Notes: a model not told the origin generated them from the sequence alone. 64,000 nucleotides of DNA from Liolophura sinensis (GCF_032854445.1 NC_088300.1:39336458-39400457); one strand, 5' to 3'; numbered from the stretch's first letter, positions 22,501 to 33,665 are shown. Made by a program: numbers and translations.

Positions 22501-25500
22501 TATTACAGGTGGACTGACACCTCTAATGCCCGGTGGGACACATGACTGTGAGACTAGCTGTTTGGCTACCAGTTTTAGCTTTATTTATTAACTTAATCAG
22601 TGTTTTTGTGCAGCATACTCTGTACAGAATAATTAATTTATATGACCAGGTTTATGGCCAACTTAGCAAAATCCCGATCCAATCTCTTCCCATTTCATTT
22701 TACTTGAACTTATTTCAACGGTACCCGCAATTCCACTGGTTCAGACAGAAATGCTACGGCCATACATAGTAAGAAAACGAAGCTGTGTTGAAGCCTTACT
22801 GTTCATCTGTACCGGAGAATACATACATTTTTATCAGCTCATTTACATGTATCGTCATGAGTAATATAATGGTTATACAGGTTTGAATCTACATGGTTCC
22901 ATTGCTGTACGTTTAATTAAGGCATGATTCGTTACTTTTAGTTAGTCATATGTAACAGACTTGTGAATCGTTAAATTAAGAATTTTACCTGTTGATTAAT
23001 ATGTTTGATTGAAAATGTGTCGATCTTTGTGTAGTTTGTCGAAATAAACCATGGAGAATATTCACCGTCGTTGACGTAGCAGAAGTATAAGATAAGAATA
23101 AGATTGGCGCTATACATTGTCATGCAAACTGAACAACACCAATCTCTTTTGATAGGTTTTGCAATACTTTTGCGTGATATATATATTATCATTCATTTCA
23201 ACTACGCTGTTTTACTAAATATTTTTTCAGATCGGAGTCGTGGAAACAACTCCCACAGTAAGTAGAGCGCATCTTATCAATACACAGTGGAAATATCGAG
23301 CAAATATCTATTGTGCTTTTCCTGAAATATGTAATGCAATCTTATGCAATCATTCAACTGAATCAAATAAAGGTTAAAACGTATAAATTATTTCAGCTTA
23401 AGGGGTTAAGGTCTTCGGTTTTCGGTAGGTGGCGTAAACTCCGATAGGAGGCCTCACAAAATAGGGATATTTCTCTGCAGTGAATGTCTTCTTTAGCACG
23501 TTGTTGAGTAAAAAAACAAGATAAGCAAGTGACCGTCACGTAAACAGTCTTTATAATATGTTGTTTTATTTTTTACTTTTTATTTATTTATTTATTTATT
23601 TTTTTGGTAACACTAAGATTTAAACATCTGTTTAAACACGTCTCTAAGGTAAATTAAACATGCAAAGAAACTAGAAATGTAAAAGCAGTTTCTTTATTTC
23701 CCAGTTAATTTTCAAATGGATAATACTTCCTTATGTTTTTCAATCACAGGAAAACTTGCGATACAGAGTCACAAATTCCGCAGCCAAGGTATGGCGGAGC
23801 AGGCGGTATTCACCCTGATTCCGATCAGCTATACGTGTCTCTGGGTTTCGGCAAGGTGCGCTACTTTGACACCTTTGTCTACAATATTTCAAAGAAATGC
23901 TGGAAAGAAGGTAAAACACTGTGCAAAACTCAGCTTCAAAACTAAGACGAAACGCTAAGTGATGGTGTTACATTTTAGTTTTCAACCTCTGCCAATCTCT
24001 TGTGCCTATGAACTCAACCTCCAAGGACATTTGAAAATAATTTTTGTACGGTGGGTAGATCAATTTGGGGCCTTTGGTATAGATATTTTTTCATAATAAT
24101 GTTCCATATTATGATTTGATGCATGTCTAATAAATTTGTTTGAATGTAAATTTGTTGGTGGTATCCAAACTATTGCAATAAAAAAAATCTGAATTATGAT
24201 AATGTTTAGGAATATATTATAGATATAAATATGATCAAAATACGGCAAAGACGATATATACCAAGGGTCAGTCCCAAATACCCACCATACAAACATTTTT
24301 TAAAAGAAAAATCGGAAAAAATATTGATTATTATATTTACAAATGATTTTTCACATCTTTTTTTGTCTGACGTTTACTTCATTTTTACACTTTCTCCACC
24401 TTTAACTTTGATGATGCCGTTAATGAACAAATGATACAGTTTCTCTTTATAGCACATGCGCCGCTCTGTACGCTCGCTTTACATCACTGTAAATAATAGA
24501 CAACGTTGCTGTTTAGAGCTCGACGACACACGTGGGCTTGTTTAGACTTAGACTAACTAATAATGTCCTTGCATGGAACTATAATGAGCATTTTCTAATA
24601 AAATTACATTCAGTATCAGTTGTTTATACTTTACATAAGGAGAATGTAGCAGATATTGATAGAAATAACGGTGAGGATAATGTTTTCGCGTGTTGTAGCC
24701 ACTTGCTGCTTCATGACCTTGATCACAGTGACCATGACGTTGTTCAGGACATGTGAACAAAAGTGTTTACTGCAGTCATTTAACGCGAGCGTATGGAGTG
24801 CGGACTAGCCACATTACTAGGCTGTGTTGCATTATTTACTAAATACTTTCAGTGACGTCAGGGGCTTCCAATGTGTACAACCCATCCTACCCGCATGCTC
24901 GATGCCTTCACGGTGGGGCTATGACGGATAAAAACGAGCTGGTGATATTCGGCGGTTGTCTTGGGTGAGGACAGAAACTGACATCTTGCTGGGACGTGCT
25001 TACAATTGTTTTCCCTTATAAGCTTATTCGGCCTGTTGTTAGTTTCACAAATTATCCAAAGTTAAGAACCAAACGGCTATATTTATCAAAGAATGAATGT
25101 TATCTGTTACCGAAAAGGGGCCTTTTGTGTAATATCGGATGCAGGATGATGAAGTAAACTGAAAATTTGACAAATCCCACAGGGGAGGGGGTGTAGCCGG
25201 CCCCTGCCCAACCGGAGACACGTGGATGCTAAGGAAGGATACACGCGGTGACATGAAGTGGACTGAAATGGAGTATTGTCCTCTGCCCAGGTAAAGGAGG
25301 ATAAGTATAGCTTTTTTTTATTGAATTTGGTATTTTATGCCGTACTCAAGAATATTTCACTTATACAACTGCGGCCAGCATTATGGCAGAAGAAAACCGG
25401 GCAGAGACCTGCTCAAAGACCTTCCCACTTAAGACATAAGCTGGACTTGAACTCAGAGCGACCACATTGGTGAGAGGCTTCTGGGTCATTGCACTGGGCT

Positions 25501-28500
25501 AGCACGCTAACCACAGACTCACATAGGCCCCCGTTTTAAAGTACAGGTTAGTACATGAGATGTGTGGGCCAATCTTTTTTTAGCTTTTGCACCTATAAAC
25601 AAGTGGGTTCGAAGCTGTGTAAATCCACACCGGTGTCTACTGTTACACTGTTTCTGAGCCACATTGTCAAAGAACACCGAGAGAAATTATTTAGATATGA
25701 ATCCTGCTGAATCCAGCAGGGTCTGTCTTCCGTCTTTCTGTATGACAAGAGTAATGAACAAAAAGTATCCGCTCAGTTCACTGTGCTTATTACGTATTAG
25801 ATCTCAAATACCAAGTCATAAACTGTGTGATATTTTTACAATATTCCTAAACTCCTATCACTGTTGTGAAATATAGAACACATTAACATTTCCAGGATAT
25901 ACACAACAATGGCCAAGTTACCATCCCCAAGCCGTAAGGCCGTGTTATACGGAGGAGTAGAGAAAAGTAAACAAGTTCTGACAGTAAGTAAAATCCGATA
26001 AATCCGCTAAACATCTCACGTAAGACACATGTAATTAATCCAAAGACTGAAATCACTTTGTACTCAGCACTTTGTTATTCCATCACCAAGACAATCAATA
26101 ATATATTGGTCCTGATGAAGACATAATGAAATGCTGAAATATTGGGTGGAAAAGAATCGCATTGCTTGCGTCCACGAAGAGTAATTTGGGAGACTCGAAT
26201 GCTTGATACAGTGAACAACAAACATAAAAAGTAGTATACAAACCACGATGCAAAGGAAAGCAAATGCCAAAGGCCGAACAGAAATGTTTATTTATGTCAT
26301 ATATGATGGATATTGTCGCATTGTTGTACACATACATTACTGAATGTTGCATTCCTGCGTTCGTCAGATATTACCTTGTACATTAAACCTCCTTGCCTTC
26401 AGTTGATTCTCCTCTAACAATGTTTTATGTTTCGTTCACCTTTCAGACAAGTGAAATTCCACCCAATGAGATCGCCATCTTTGACTCTCTCAGTAAAACG
26501 TGGACTTTAAAACAGACACAGGTATAAAGATCTTCACCCCACAAGATCAGATACTCAAACACACTGACGCATTACTCCCGTGCTCAAGTATGAGGATCAG
26601 GTATCCACACATTACAAGACCAGATACTCACACTCACTGACGCATTACACCGTGCTCAGGTGTAATGATCAGGTATCCGCAATTTACAAGACCAGGTACT
26701 CACATACACTGACACATTACCCCGTACTCAGGTATCAAGATCAGGCATCCGCATATTACATTAGAGTGCATGTAATGTGCCTCCTTGTTGCAGGAAGGAT
26801 TTACATCGCTCACGGAGACGGCTTACCGAGCCGTTATACTGATACGGGTCAACCAGCCGCACTATCCCCTTAATGCTGAACGCCAATCGAGGGGTTACAA
26901 CTTCCTCTTTTAAGGTCTTAGGTGTGACCCCACCCAGAATTGACCCTGGATCTACCGTCTCCCGAAGCGGACGCTCTACCAACTGTCCTTACAGGGCCGG
27001 TACTCACACACAGAAACATTAGCTAGTGCTCATTCATTCAAATGAGTTATCCGCACATTAGCAAATGAGTTATCCCCACATTAGCTAGTGCTCATTTATT
27101 TAAATGAGTTATCCGCACTCCGCATAAAAGACCAGTATAATTCACTCACAATGAAACATTACTTTAGTTATAAAGATTAGGCAACACACAACACCAGATG
27201 CCCAGGTATAGTGAACTGGTATCTGCATCTTACACCAGACCAGACACTCTCACACAATGACACATTACCTTTTGCTATTTGCTAATACTCTGCTGTGAAT
27301 GTGATAATCATATCAGATTGTTTACTGCTCAGCTCCATTTTTCCTAACTGCCATGCCTGAGGTTCGAGACTTGTTATTCATAGTTTTAGTTATTTATTTT
27401 TTTTTTGATAGTTGATATGGAAAAGAAGAGACTGTTTAGAGTTACTTGCAAACCATCCACCCATCGCAACAGCGATTTGTTCTTGAACAATGGGGATCCC
27501 TTCCTACAGTATCGTTTTACGACAGCCGAGTAAGATCCCCACGCTGAATGACGTTGCCTCTAATGACGGTCCTGATAAATTATCTGTTCACACAAAAGTG
27601 ATAACGTTGACTCCTTCCTCGATATTCTTAATTCCTGGCATGCTAAAATATCTTTTTTATGGAAATCATTGATCACCATCTAAAATTTCTTGATATACTT
27701 GTTATTCAGAAAGAAACTTTCATAAGTACTGATATCTATAGAAATCCCACCGATACACAGCTATACCTATTTTTTCCTATAACCATGCAAGGCATACTTG
27801 TGAATATATACCATATTCACTTGCTAGACACATTTACACTACGGTTAATGAAAAAATACCCGTGAGCTACGACTAGAAGGACTTAAGATTGCCTTACAGG
27901 CAAGAGGCTATCCAATGTGCACTCTACTTTCCACCACCCTGATGACCGAGTAACAGGGTATAGCCGCGTATACGACCTATGTGATAAATAAATGCATAAT
28001 TAAAATTATCGCCAAGATGTGTACATCGCATTTGTATCCCTCCAGTTTTGGGATTCAGTCGAGTGTTTTTGTAATGAAACAAATATAGAGCACCATAATA
28101 CAGATCTTTAATCTTTCGTAAAATGGAAAGTTTGTCTTTGTGTTGTTTACTTTTAGGAAAAGAATTCCCCAGATAGGCGAGCCTCGGCTGTCATGGTAAC
28201 AGTAAAAGAAGGTATTTATATGTTCGGGGGAGTTTCTATGGAGAGGTATGTGCAATTCCTTTATACCTTGTAGTTATTTCTTTGACATCAGAAATGAAAA
28301 GGTCTTTGAAAGCAAAGGTAAACATGGATGGAAAAAAGTACAACAATATAATAGGTCTTTAACTAGGTGTCTGCCAGGCAAACTAAAATGTTAAATGTTT
28401 TTTAATCAGTTTGCTTGTATCTTCCATTCTCATGAATTCATTCATCATCCGCAACAACCCCTTGTCAATTTTAGAAGCATTTTTACATGAATGTGACAAT

Positions 28501-31500
28501 CTGATATACACAGTTACCGAACTAGAACTTTAAGCTACAATCATGTTTTTGCTTCATATCGTCATTTATCAAACATCAAGAGTCTGTGAGACTGGAGTGT
28601 ACAAATTGGTCGTACGGTTGGTCATGGAGTGTACAAATTGGTCGTACGGTTGTTCATGGAGTGTACAAATTGATCGTACGGTTGTTCATGAAGTGTACAA
28701 ATTGGTCGTACGGTTGGTCGTGGAGTGTACAAATTAATCATACGGTCGGTCATGGAGTGTACAAATTGGTCGTACGGTTGGTCATGGATTTCCCCCGGGC
28801 TTTGTCCGGTTTCTTCCCACCAATTGCTGACCGCCGTCGTATAAGTGAAATATATAAGTGTAAAAGTACGGCGTAAAACACCAATTAAATAAATATATAG
28901 ATCGAGACTGACAGGTAATTTACACGTTAACTAGCAGTCTGTTTCCTGCGTTTTACCTACCTCATTGTCCCATATGAACCTTATTCACATTGTATATTTG
29001 AAATTGTCACTGTTAATGTTTCCTGGCCGTTAGATAGCACAAGTTCGAATATATATATATAATGTATACTGCTGTAATCTTAATATGTTCAGGTACTGCT
29101 ATATCCCACTCTCTACCCAAATATACATGTAGCTGAACGTTTACATTTGACCATACAAGACTCTTGGTGATTTAAATTATGTTTATTAAATCACTACTTT
29201 CTTAAAGCAAATAGGGCTGTATGTCTACTGCGGCAAGCAAATCTAGATTGCATCTTTTGAGTAAATGTTTCTGTATGGGTTTACTTCTGACCCTTAAAAT
29301 TTACTGAGATAAGTATTTACCTGCACATGTACTTTACAAAAGTAAACGTATGCTTTTATGAGAAGTGAAACTTTACTCAATGTGTAATATTGAATCAATA
29401 TTGAATCAATATTACAGATAGATTGAATCAACAATATTGAATCAATATTACAGATAGATTGAATCAAAAATATTGAATCAATATTACAGATAGATTGAAT
29501 TAACAATATCGAATCAATATTACACAGAAGTTGATGGTGTATGTGAAAACATTACTGAATTGAATATCTCCTTTGACAACAGTGGCGGGCTGATGAACGA
29601 CTTGTGGCTACTAGAAGGGGATGCGGACAAATCTCCCACGCTCGACACCTGTAACCGGTTGTTCATTAACCACATTGCGGTACACGGAATACTGATGTTC
29701 CTGGGATGGGGAGTGTTTCTCCAGCTTGGGGCCTTCGTTGCCATGTACTGCAGGGGCAGCAGCAGTACTTGGTTCCGATTTCACTTTGGACTGCAGGTAA
29801 CTCGAAACTGTCAAAGTTGTCTGTAACTTTAAAGTAAGTTTAGTGTAAGATATAACACCTACAACGGACACATGACGTAGTTTAGCCAGCAGCAGCTGTG
29901 TTATAATAAAATAAACAGTGCAAGTCTACTCCATTGTGTTAGACCAAACTGTTCACAGATTGTAAACTGAAAAGTGTTGTTAACAAAATTGTCAGTTTTC
30001 ACCATCATTTTATGCTAAACATAGATTTTTATAAATCTATGTTTAGCAGGGTCATTTCCAATGTTCACTGATATCTTGAAGAAGGGTTGTACTTTAAGGC
30101 GTTGCCCTTTTCACGTGCGAGATAAAAGATTCACAGCATGGCTATGTTACTAAGATCGGGTATCCATGACCATTATGGCGTCCGGCAGGATTGTCTCCCT
30201 TGCACGTATACTGCTTGGTTAAATGGTTTATGACCATTTGAGACGTCATCATTTTCTGTATTGCCTACCCAGTTCAAACTGTTTGAAATACTGACCATTG
30301 CACTTTCGTGTGTCTCCAACAGCACACCCGGCAAATGTGAAGCCGATAGGATGAATAATTATGGAGATATGGAGTGTCACACGCTCTGGGATCACGAAGC
30401 GATCTCAGACTTAAGTGAAAATTCTAATCATTACATTTGGCATGTTCATTTCCGTTATTTTAGCCGAAATTTACTGTACAATAACTTTAGCAGAATTTAC
30501 GTTGACAAGCAATATTTGACCTGGTTACATCAGAAATAACGTATTTATAAAGATTTGAAATTTTGATTTAAGTCTAAAATCGCGTCATGATCCTGGGACC
30601 ATATTTTTTTTATAGTTAAATGGATAATCCGTTGAAGTTTCAGGCATTTATTGTTTTTTTCAGAAGGCCACAGTGAATTAATACGTTTGCAAATCACATG
30701 TTGCTATTCCTGTCCCGTGGGAGAATACCTCTACTAAATTATCTCTGAACTGTACGAACTTCCTAGTTGTCCAATCCTACCGCAAATTCCATCTAGCCGA
30801 CGTAATCGATATATAACAACCCCAAATCGCTTAGTCACAAGAACATACATCAGACTGAATACTGAAACCGAATGACGCTCCAAATGCGTTTTTGTCTACA
30901 TTGGGAGATAATAAAGAGATTTACATTTTTGACTGTATTATATAAGTTTCAACTAAGTCCAGACCACATCCGGATCTTCTCGCATTCTTACCACTGCATA
31001 ACTGCAGTATTGTAAATATCCATTCATTTATTACTCACTACTTGCTGAGCACTTGCTTTATGATTTCATTATGTTTATGGAATAAAATATGTAATATAAA
31101 ATCTTCCCTTTCCCCCCAGACATTTGGCCTACTCCTCAGCCTAGCGGGCTTGGTATTCGCTGTTTTATCCGTTGATATCTTCAAGACTCACTTCACCCAG
31201 GCCCACAGCGTCATCGGCCTAATCGTGATGATAGTGGGATGTCTGCAGCCTTTGAATGCGGTTTTGTAAGTATTTTGCTCGTTTCTCAATCGCATGCATC
31301 ATCTAATATATTTTTTAAAACCATTTCAAATCGACGATTTCTGCATCGTCATCTTTCATTGTTCGGGAGGCATATGCGAAAGACTCTTTCCAGTTTACAT
31401 CAAAGCTTTTCGCCACACTACAAAGAGCGTGTGCATGTAGCTGACTGGCCAATATAACACTAAAACCTCACTGTGGGGCACTTCAAATAGCGGGACATAG

Positions 31501-32099
31501 TTTGTGGGGTTCGAGCCTGGTCTTGGATATCGAACGGGATAACCCTTTTCATTCTTCCCGGGTTCTTGGTGACAATAAACAGTCACTGTAGTTTCCTCAA
31601 TCCATAAAACTGATCGCCATCGCCTGAACCTCATATGAAGATTTTTTGTACAGCATTTAGCACTTTTAAATTGAAATCTTTGACTGACTCAAAACACTAT
31701 CCGTAGTTTACTAATCTGCCGTCTGAGAACAGTCAGAGCGGGACATAAGGGTTTGAGATGATAGGTCTTACAAGTGGCAATGTTTTACATTTGAAACATT
31801 TTTTGTTGTACAAATATGTAGGTAAATACATGCCGTTGCAAAGGTGACCTACTATTGTCTATCATTACAGCCGGCCACATATTAGTAAGGTGAAGACAAT
31901 CAAGCGAAGAGTGTGGGAATTCTTTCACAAGAATCTAGGCCGTATTGTTCTGCCTTTGGCCACTGTGAACATCACCCTGGGCATGTTTGTGGGTGTGGTG
32001 CCTCGTCCAATCTGGATCGCCTGGGTGGTGTATTGGGCAGTCCTTGCCTTTATGTGCATTCTGGCGGAGCTTTGTAAAATGCGACGCGTCAAAGAATAA
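18866..32099 (+). CDS. Kelch beta-propeller/cytochrome b561 transmembrane protein (13 coding exons, 565 aa)
   Basis: Exons: 18866-19094, 22194-22332, 23231-23257, 23750-23910, 24853-24964, 25183-25290, 25896-25983, 26447-26521, 28157-28245, 28292-28317, 29528-29796, 31120-31265, 31871-32099. All introns are GT...AG and phases close to 566 codons with TAA. Residues 1-21 are a signal peptide ending VLVNA. Six kelch-like blades follow (FGG, ATGEG, SLGFG, FGG, YGG and FGG turns, each with a DTW/DIW/DLW-type strand). About residues 398-560 form a cytochrome b561 core: HGILM (H404), FRFHFGLQ (H437), QAHSVIG (H470), QPLNAVFRP and EFFHKNLGR (H509), with five membrane segments. The four His are the family's two haem-b ligand pairs, so transmembrane electron transfer is expected, with the propeller outside the cytoplasm. 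Substrate unknown. Exon 10 (26 nt, after a 46-nt intron) is the least certain; exon 3 is a 27-nt microexon. The ATG has A at -3, and a strong acceptor at 18816-18817 implies an upstream 5' UTR exon. Confidence 0.87.
19465..19650 (-). mobile_element. SINE family A in intron 1 with expanded TTTA tail
   Basis: About 17 TATT repeats (19466-19533) precede the complement of the SINE tail (TTGATTAGTGTTTTACGCCG, TACTCAAGAATATTCCAC), then ACGGTCGCCAGCATTATG and GGAAACCGGGCAGA. The head half is absent. Confidence 0.8.
20260..20523 (-). mobile_element. SINE family A in intron 1, full body
   Basis: Minus-strand copy with CGTACTCAAGAATATCCCAC, GGCGGCCAGCATTATGGTGG, AACCCACGACCATCCGCAGG and a full tRNA-like head; its complement starts GGGGCCTCCGTGGCTCAGTC, including box A. 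The tail region carries a partial local duplication of AGGAATATTCCACTTAG. The TGAGTTCAAGTCC box B is deleted. Confidence 0.85.
20657..20875. mobile_element. Candidate MITE rich in CGATGG motifs
   Basis: Begins TTAAGGCCATCGTCG and ends CCATCGTCCCATCGGCCTTA, giving imperfect inverted ends. The interior repeats CGATGG, GCGATGACAC and ATAGTACTATCG on both strands. Related CGATGG words recur at 21995-22100. Confidence 0.45.
21995..22105. repeat. GATGG-rich block before exon 2
   Basis: Repeats of GGCAGGATGG and GAGCGATGG followed by CCATCGATTTCGGCGATGG. Resembles the inverted-repeat element at 20657-20875. It ends about 90 bp before exon 2 of the kelch/b561 gene. Confidence 0.45.
25308..25533 (-). 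mobile_element. SINE family A in intron 6
   Basis: Starts only about 18 bp after the exon 6 donor. Minus-strand copy with TTTTATGCCGTACTCAAGAA, GCGGCCAGCATTATGGC, AAAACCGGGCAGAG, the box-B side CTTGAACTCAGAGCGACC and the head side GTCATTGCACTGGGCTAGCA. Confidence 0.8.
26530..26760. repeat. About 70-bp tandem repeat in intron 8
   Basis: Three to four diverged units with ACAAGACCAGATACTCACAC, TGACGCATTAC, CGTGCTCAGGT and ATCAGGTATCCGCA blocks. It starts just after the exon 8 donor and is interrupted by a SINE; related words resume at 27000-27260. Confidence 0.7.
26765..26999 (-). mobile_element. tRNA-derived SINE (family B) in intron 8
   Basis: Read on the minus strand it begins GGCCCTGTAAGGACAGTTGG, continues TAGAGCGTCCGCTTCGGGAG (tRNA-like head with box A) and has the box-B-like GGGTCAATTC. 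Then come GACCTTAAAAGAGGAAGTTG, a TTGGCGTTCAGCA central block and CGTATCAGTATAACGG near the 3' side. Shares its central architecture with 42225-42450 and 46138-46355. Confidence 0.7.
27000..27260. repeat. ATTAGCTAGTGCTCATT / AATGAGTTATCCGCAC repeats
   Basis: Two to three short units alternating ACATTAGCTAGTGCTCATT and AAATGAGTTATCC, followed by words of the 70-bp array (ACACAATGACACATTACC). Confidence 0.6.
28594..28790. repeat. 32-bp minisatellite, six copies, merging into a SINE
   Basis: Unit GAGTGTACAAATTGGTCGTA plus CGGTTGGTCATG. The last copy runs directly into GGATTTCCCCCGGGCTTTGT, the body of the SINE that follows, in intron 10 of the kelch/b561 gene. Confidence 0.88.
28791..28905 (+). 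mobile_element. SINE family A, 5' part replaced by tandem repeat
   Basis: Plus-strand 3' half: CCCCCGGGCTTTGTCCGG, CTGACCGCCGTCGTATAAGT, an extra ATATAAGTGTAAA insertion, GTACGGCGTAAAACACCAAT, and an AAATAAAT tail. Confidence 0.85.
29386..29522. repeat. 36-bp tandem repeat abutting the exon 11 acceptor
   Basis: Three to four copies of CAATATTGAATCAATATTAC plus AGATAGATTGAATCAA. Each copy carries ATTACAG, resembling a splice acceptor; the true acceptor (ATTACACAG, ending 29527) is a variant of the last copy. Confidence 0.8.
29860..31115. other. Intron 11 of the kelch/b561 gene, otherwise empty
   Basis: No SINE or tandem array seen. ATAGATTTTTATAAATCTAT (30021-30040) is a perfect 20-bp inverted repeat. 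A strong pyrimidine tract (CCCTTTCCCCCCAG) ends the intron. Confidence 0.4.
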
Positions 32100-32210
32100 A
32101 GTTTTACAGGCATTCTCCTTAAAAATCATTTAATTAAATGTTACGACATTAAAGCACAGAATTGTGTCACTGAAATGGGCCACCGGGTACTCTTTTGACT
32201 TGGGTGAGCG

Positions 32211-32258
32211 AATAAATAAAACATAGCTTTTTGTTCATACAAATTTATGTGTAATAAA
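32211..32258 (+). terminator. Poly-A signals of the kelch/b561 gene
   Basis: AATAAA occurs at 32211-32216, 32215-32220 and 32253-32258, 112-154 bp after the stop codon. A further AATAAA overlaps the stop (32095-32100). Confidence 0.5.
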
Positions 32259-32762
32259 AACAGAGTAAGTCCCATTGTAAATACATGCGAGCGAATAAAT
32301 GACAAATGACAGAGAAATATATGTACTTTTGTTCTACATATCAAGTTTTTAGAATACGCTTTACAAAATGTAAGGAGAAAAGCTGATGCAATGAATTTCT
32401 TATAACGTTAACATCTTTGATCCGAAGATGCTGTTTTGGGGCAACATCTTTTATTTTATGGGTATCCAGTGCGCTTGTATATACTAGATATATAATGATA
32501 ATCCTGAACGAAAAAAAAAATGAAAAAAAGCATATACTGGGTTTGCAATAAAACAGAAGCATTTTTGGCTGTGTTTTAACTGTGTTAAATACTTACACAC
32601 TAGAACAAAGTTTGGATGATTCTGGCGAGATACATGTAGAGTGTGCAGGTGGAAAATACCTTCATGTTTATAGCCCAGTATAGCTTGCAATTTGCAGACC
32701 AACACAAAAGCAGTATCAACATGTGAAGATATTCCAAGGAAGGCACATTTGAGAATGCAGTC
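32259..32762. other. Spacer between convergent genes
   Basis: AT-rich; no gene recognised. It ends in AGAATGCAGTC (32752-32762), the 5' target-site duplication of the next SINE. Confidence 0.4.
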
Positions 32763-33014
32763 GGGGCCTCCGTAGCGCAGCGTAATGACCCAGGAGTCTC
32801 TCACCAATGCGGTCGCTGTGAGTTCAAGTCCAGCTCATGCTGGCTTCCTCTCCGGCCGTACGTGAGAAGGTCTGCCAGCAACCTGCGGATGGTCGTGGGT
32901 TTCCCCCGGGCTCTGCCCGGTTTGCACCCACCATAATGCTGGCCGCCGTCGTATAAGTGAAATATTCTTGAGTACGGCGTAAAACACCAATCCGAAAAAA
33001 AAAAAAAAAAAAAA
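32763..33014 (+). mobile_element. Young SINE family A with intact target-site duplication
   Basis: Flanked by perfect 11-bp repeats AGAATGCAGTC (32752-32762 and 33015-33025). The body is almost identical to the copy at 34045 and ends in about 18 A residues. It lacks about 21 bp of the tRNA-like head (box A region, TGGCTCAGTTGG) but keeps box B GTGAGTTCAAGTCC. The duplication and A tail indicate recent LINE-type retrotransposition. Confidence 0.93.
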
Positions 33015-33109
33015 AGAATGCAGTCTTTTCGTTTGGTTCTTCATATATATTTATTTGTGAATTTAGGCCTTTATTAAGGCCACATTGTTCTAATATATTA
33101 ACCACTGTA

Positions 33110-33180
33110 ACCCACCACTAGCCCTGGACCATTAGGATCCAGGTTCGAATCCAGCTTCCTTCTTGTTCGGCCGTGACAAG
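33110..33180 (+). mobile_element. tRNA-like SINE head fragment
   Basis: GGATCCAGGTTCGAATCCAG contains a perfect pol III box B (GGTTCGAATCC). No full cloverleaf or recognisable SINE body follows, so a remnant is more likely than a tRNA gene. Confidence 0.4.
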
Positions 33181-33567
33181 AAGGTTTGAAGTATAAGACA
33201 ACACCTGTTTATTGTTTGCTTTCAATAAAAGACTCGTATTCAAAGTATCTTAAACCGACATTAAAAATTTTTGGAATTTTTTCAAACAAATTTTCAAACA
33301 GTTTAATGAAACTTGATTGTGACAGGTCTTCAACGCGTCGCCATTATCGAGAGCATTGTGACGTCACGTATACTCTAGCTCTTCAGTGTCGGAGGTACTT
33401 TCCGTATTATCGGCTGGGCAGTATAGGTAGAAAAACAGTTGTAAATGTTGGCGATGAAAGCCCAACTGACCAGCCACTTAATCATAGACTATTTCTAGAA
33501 ATTAGACACCCAGGAAATGCATTATTTCTTCCACCGCTAGCACTGTTGGTGCAGTCGTGCATATGAA

Positions 33568-33665
33568 CGTCTGTCAGCATCCTCCGGATGCTCGAGGTTT
33601 TCGCCCTGGATCTACCCGATTCTCTTATCATAATGCTGACCGCATTTGTATAAGCGCAATGTGCT
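33568..33665 (+). mobile_element. Diverged SINE family A fragment
   Basis: TCAGCATCCTCCGGATG, CATAATGCTGACCGC and TTTGTATAAGCGCAAT align with the 3' half of the SINE with many changes. Confidence 0.5.

Noticed and set aside
22509-22545. Candidate exon after ATTACAG encoding WTDTSNARWDT in the kelch gene
   Set aside because: No good donor before an in-frame stop, and the 27-nt exon at 23231 continues the kelch repeat in the right phase directly from exon 2.
26920-26999. Possible tRNA gene (GGTAGAGCGTCCGCTTCGGGAG)
   Set aside because: Mismatched anticodon stem and acceptor, and fused to a SINE body; read as a SINE head.
33110-33180. Possible tRNA gene with perfect box B
   Set aside because: No matching box A or cloverleaf at the right distance.
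33186-33566. 126-codon plus-strand ORF
   Set aside because: No domain, signal or splice support, and its end overlaps a decayed SINE.
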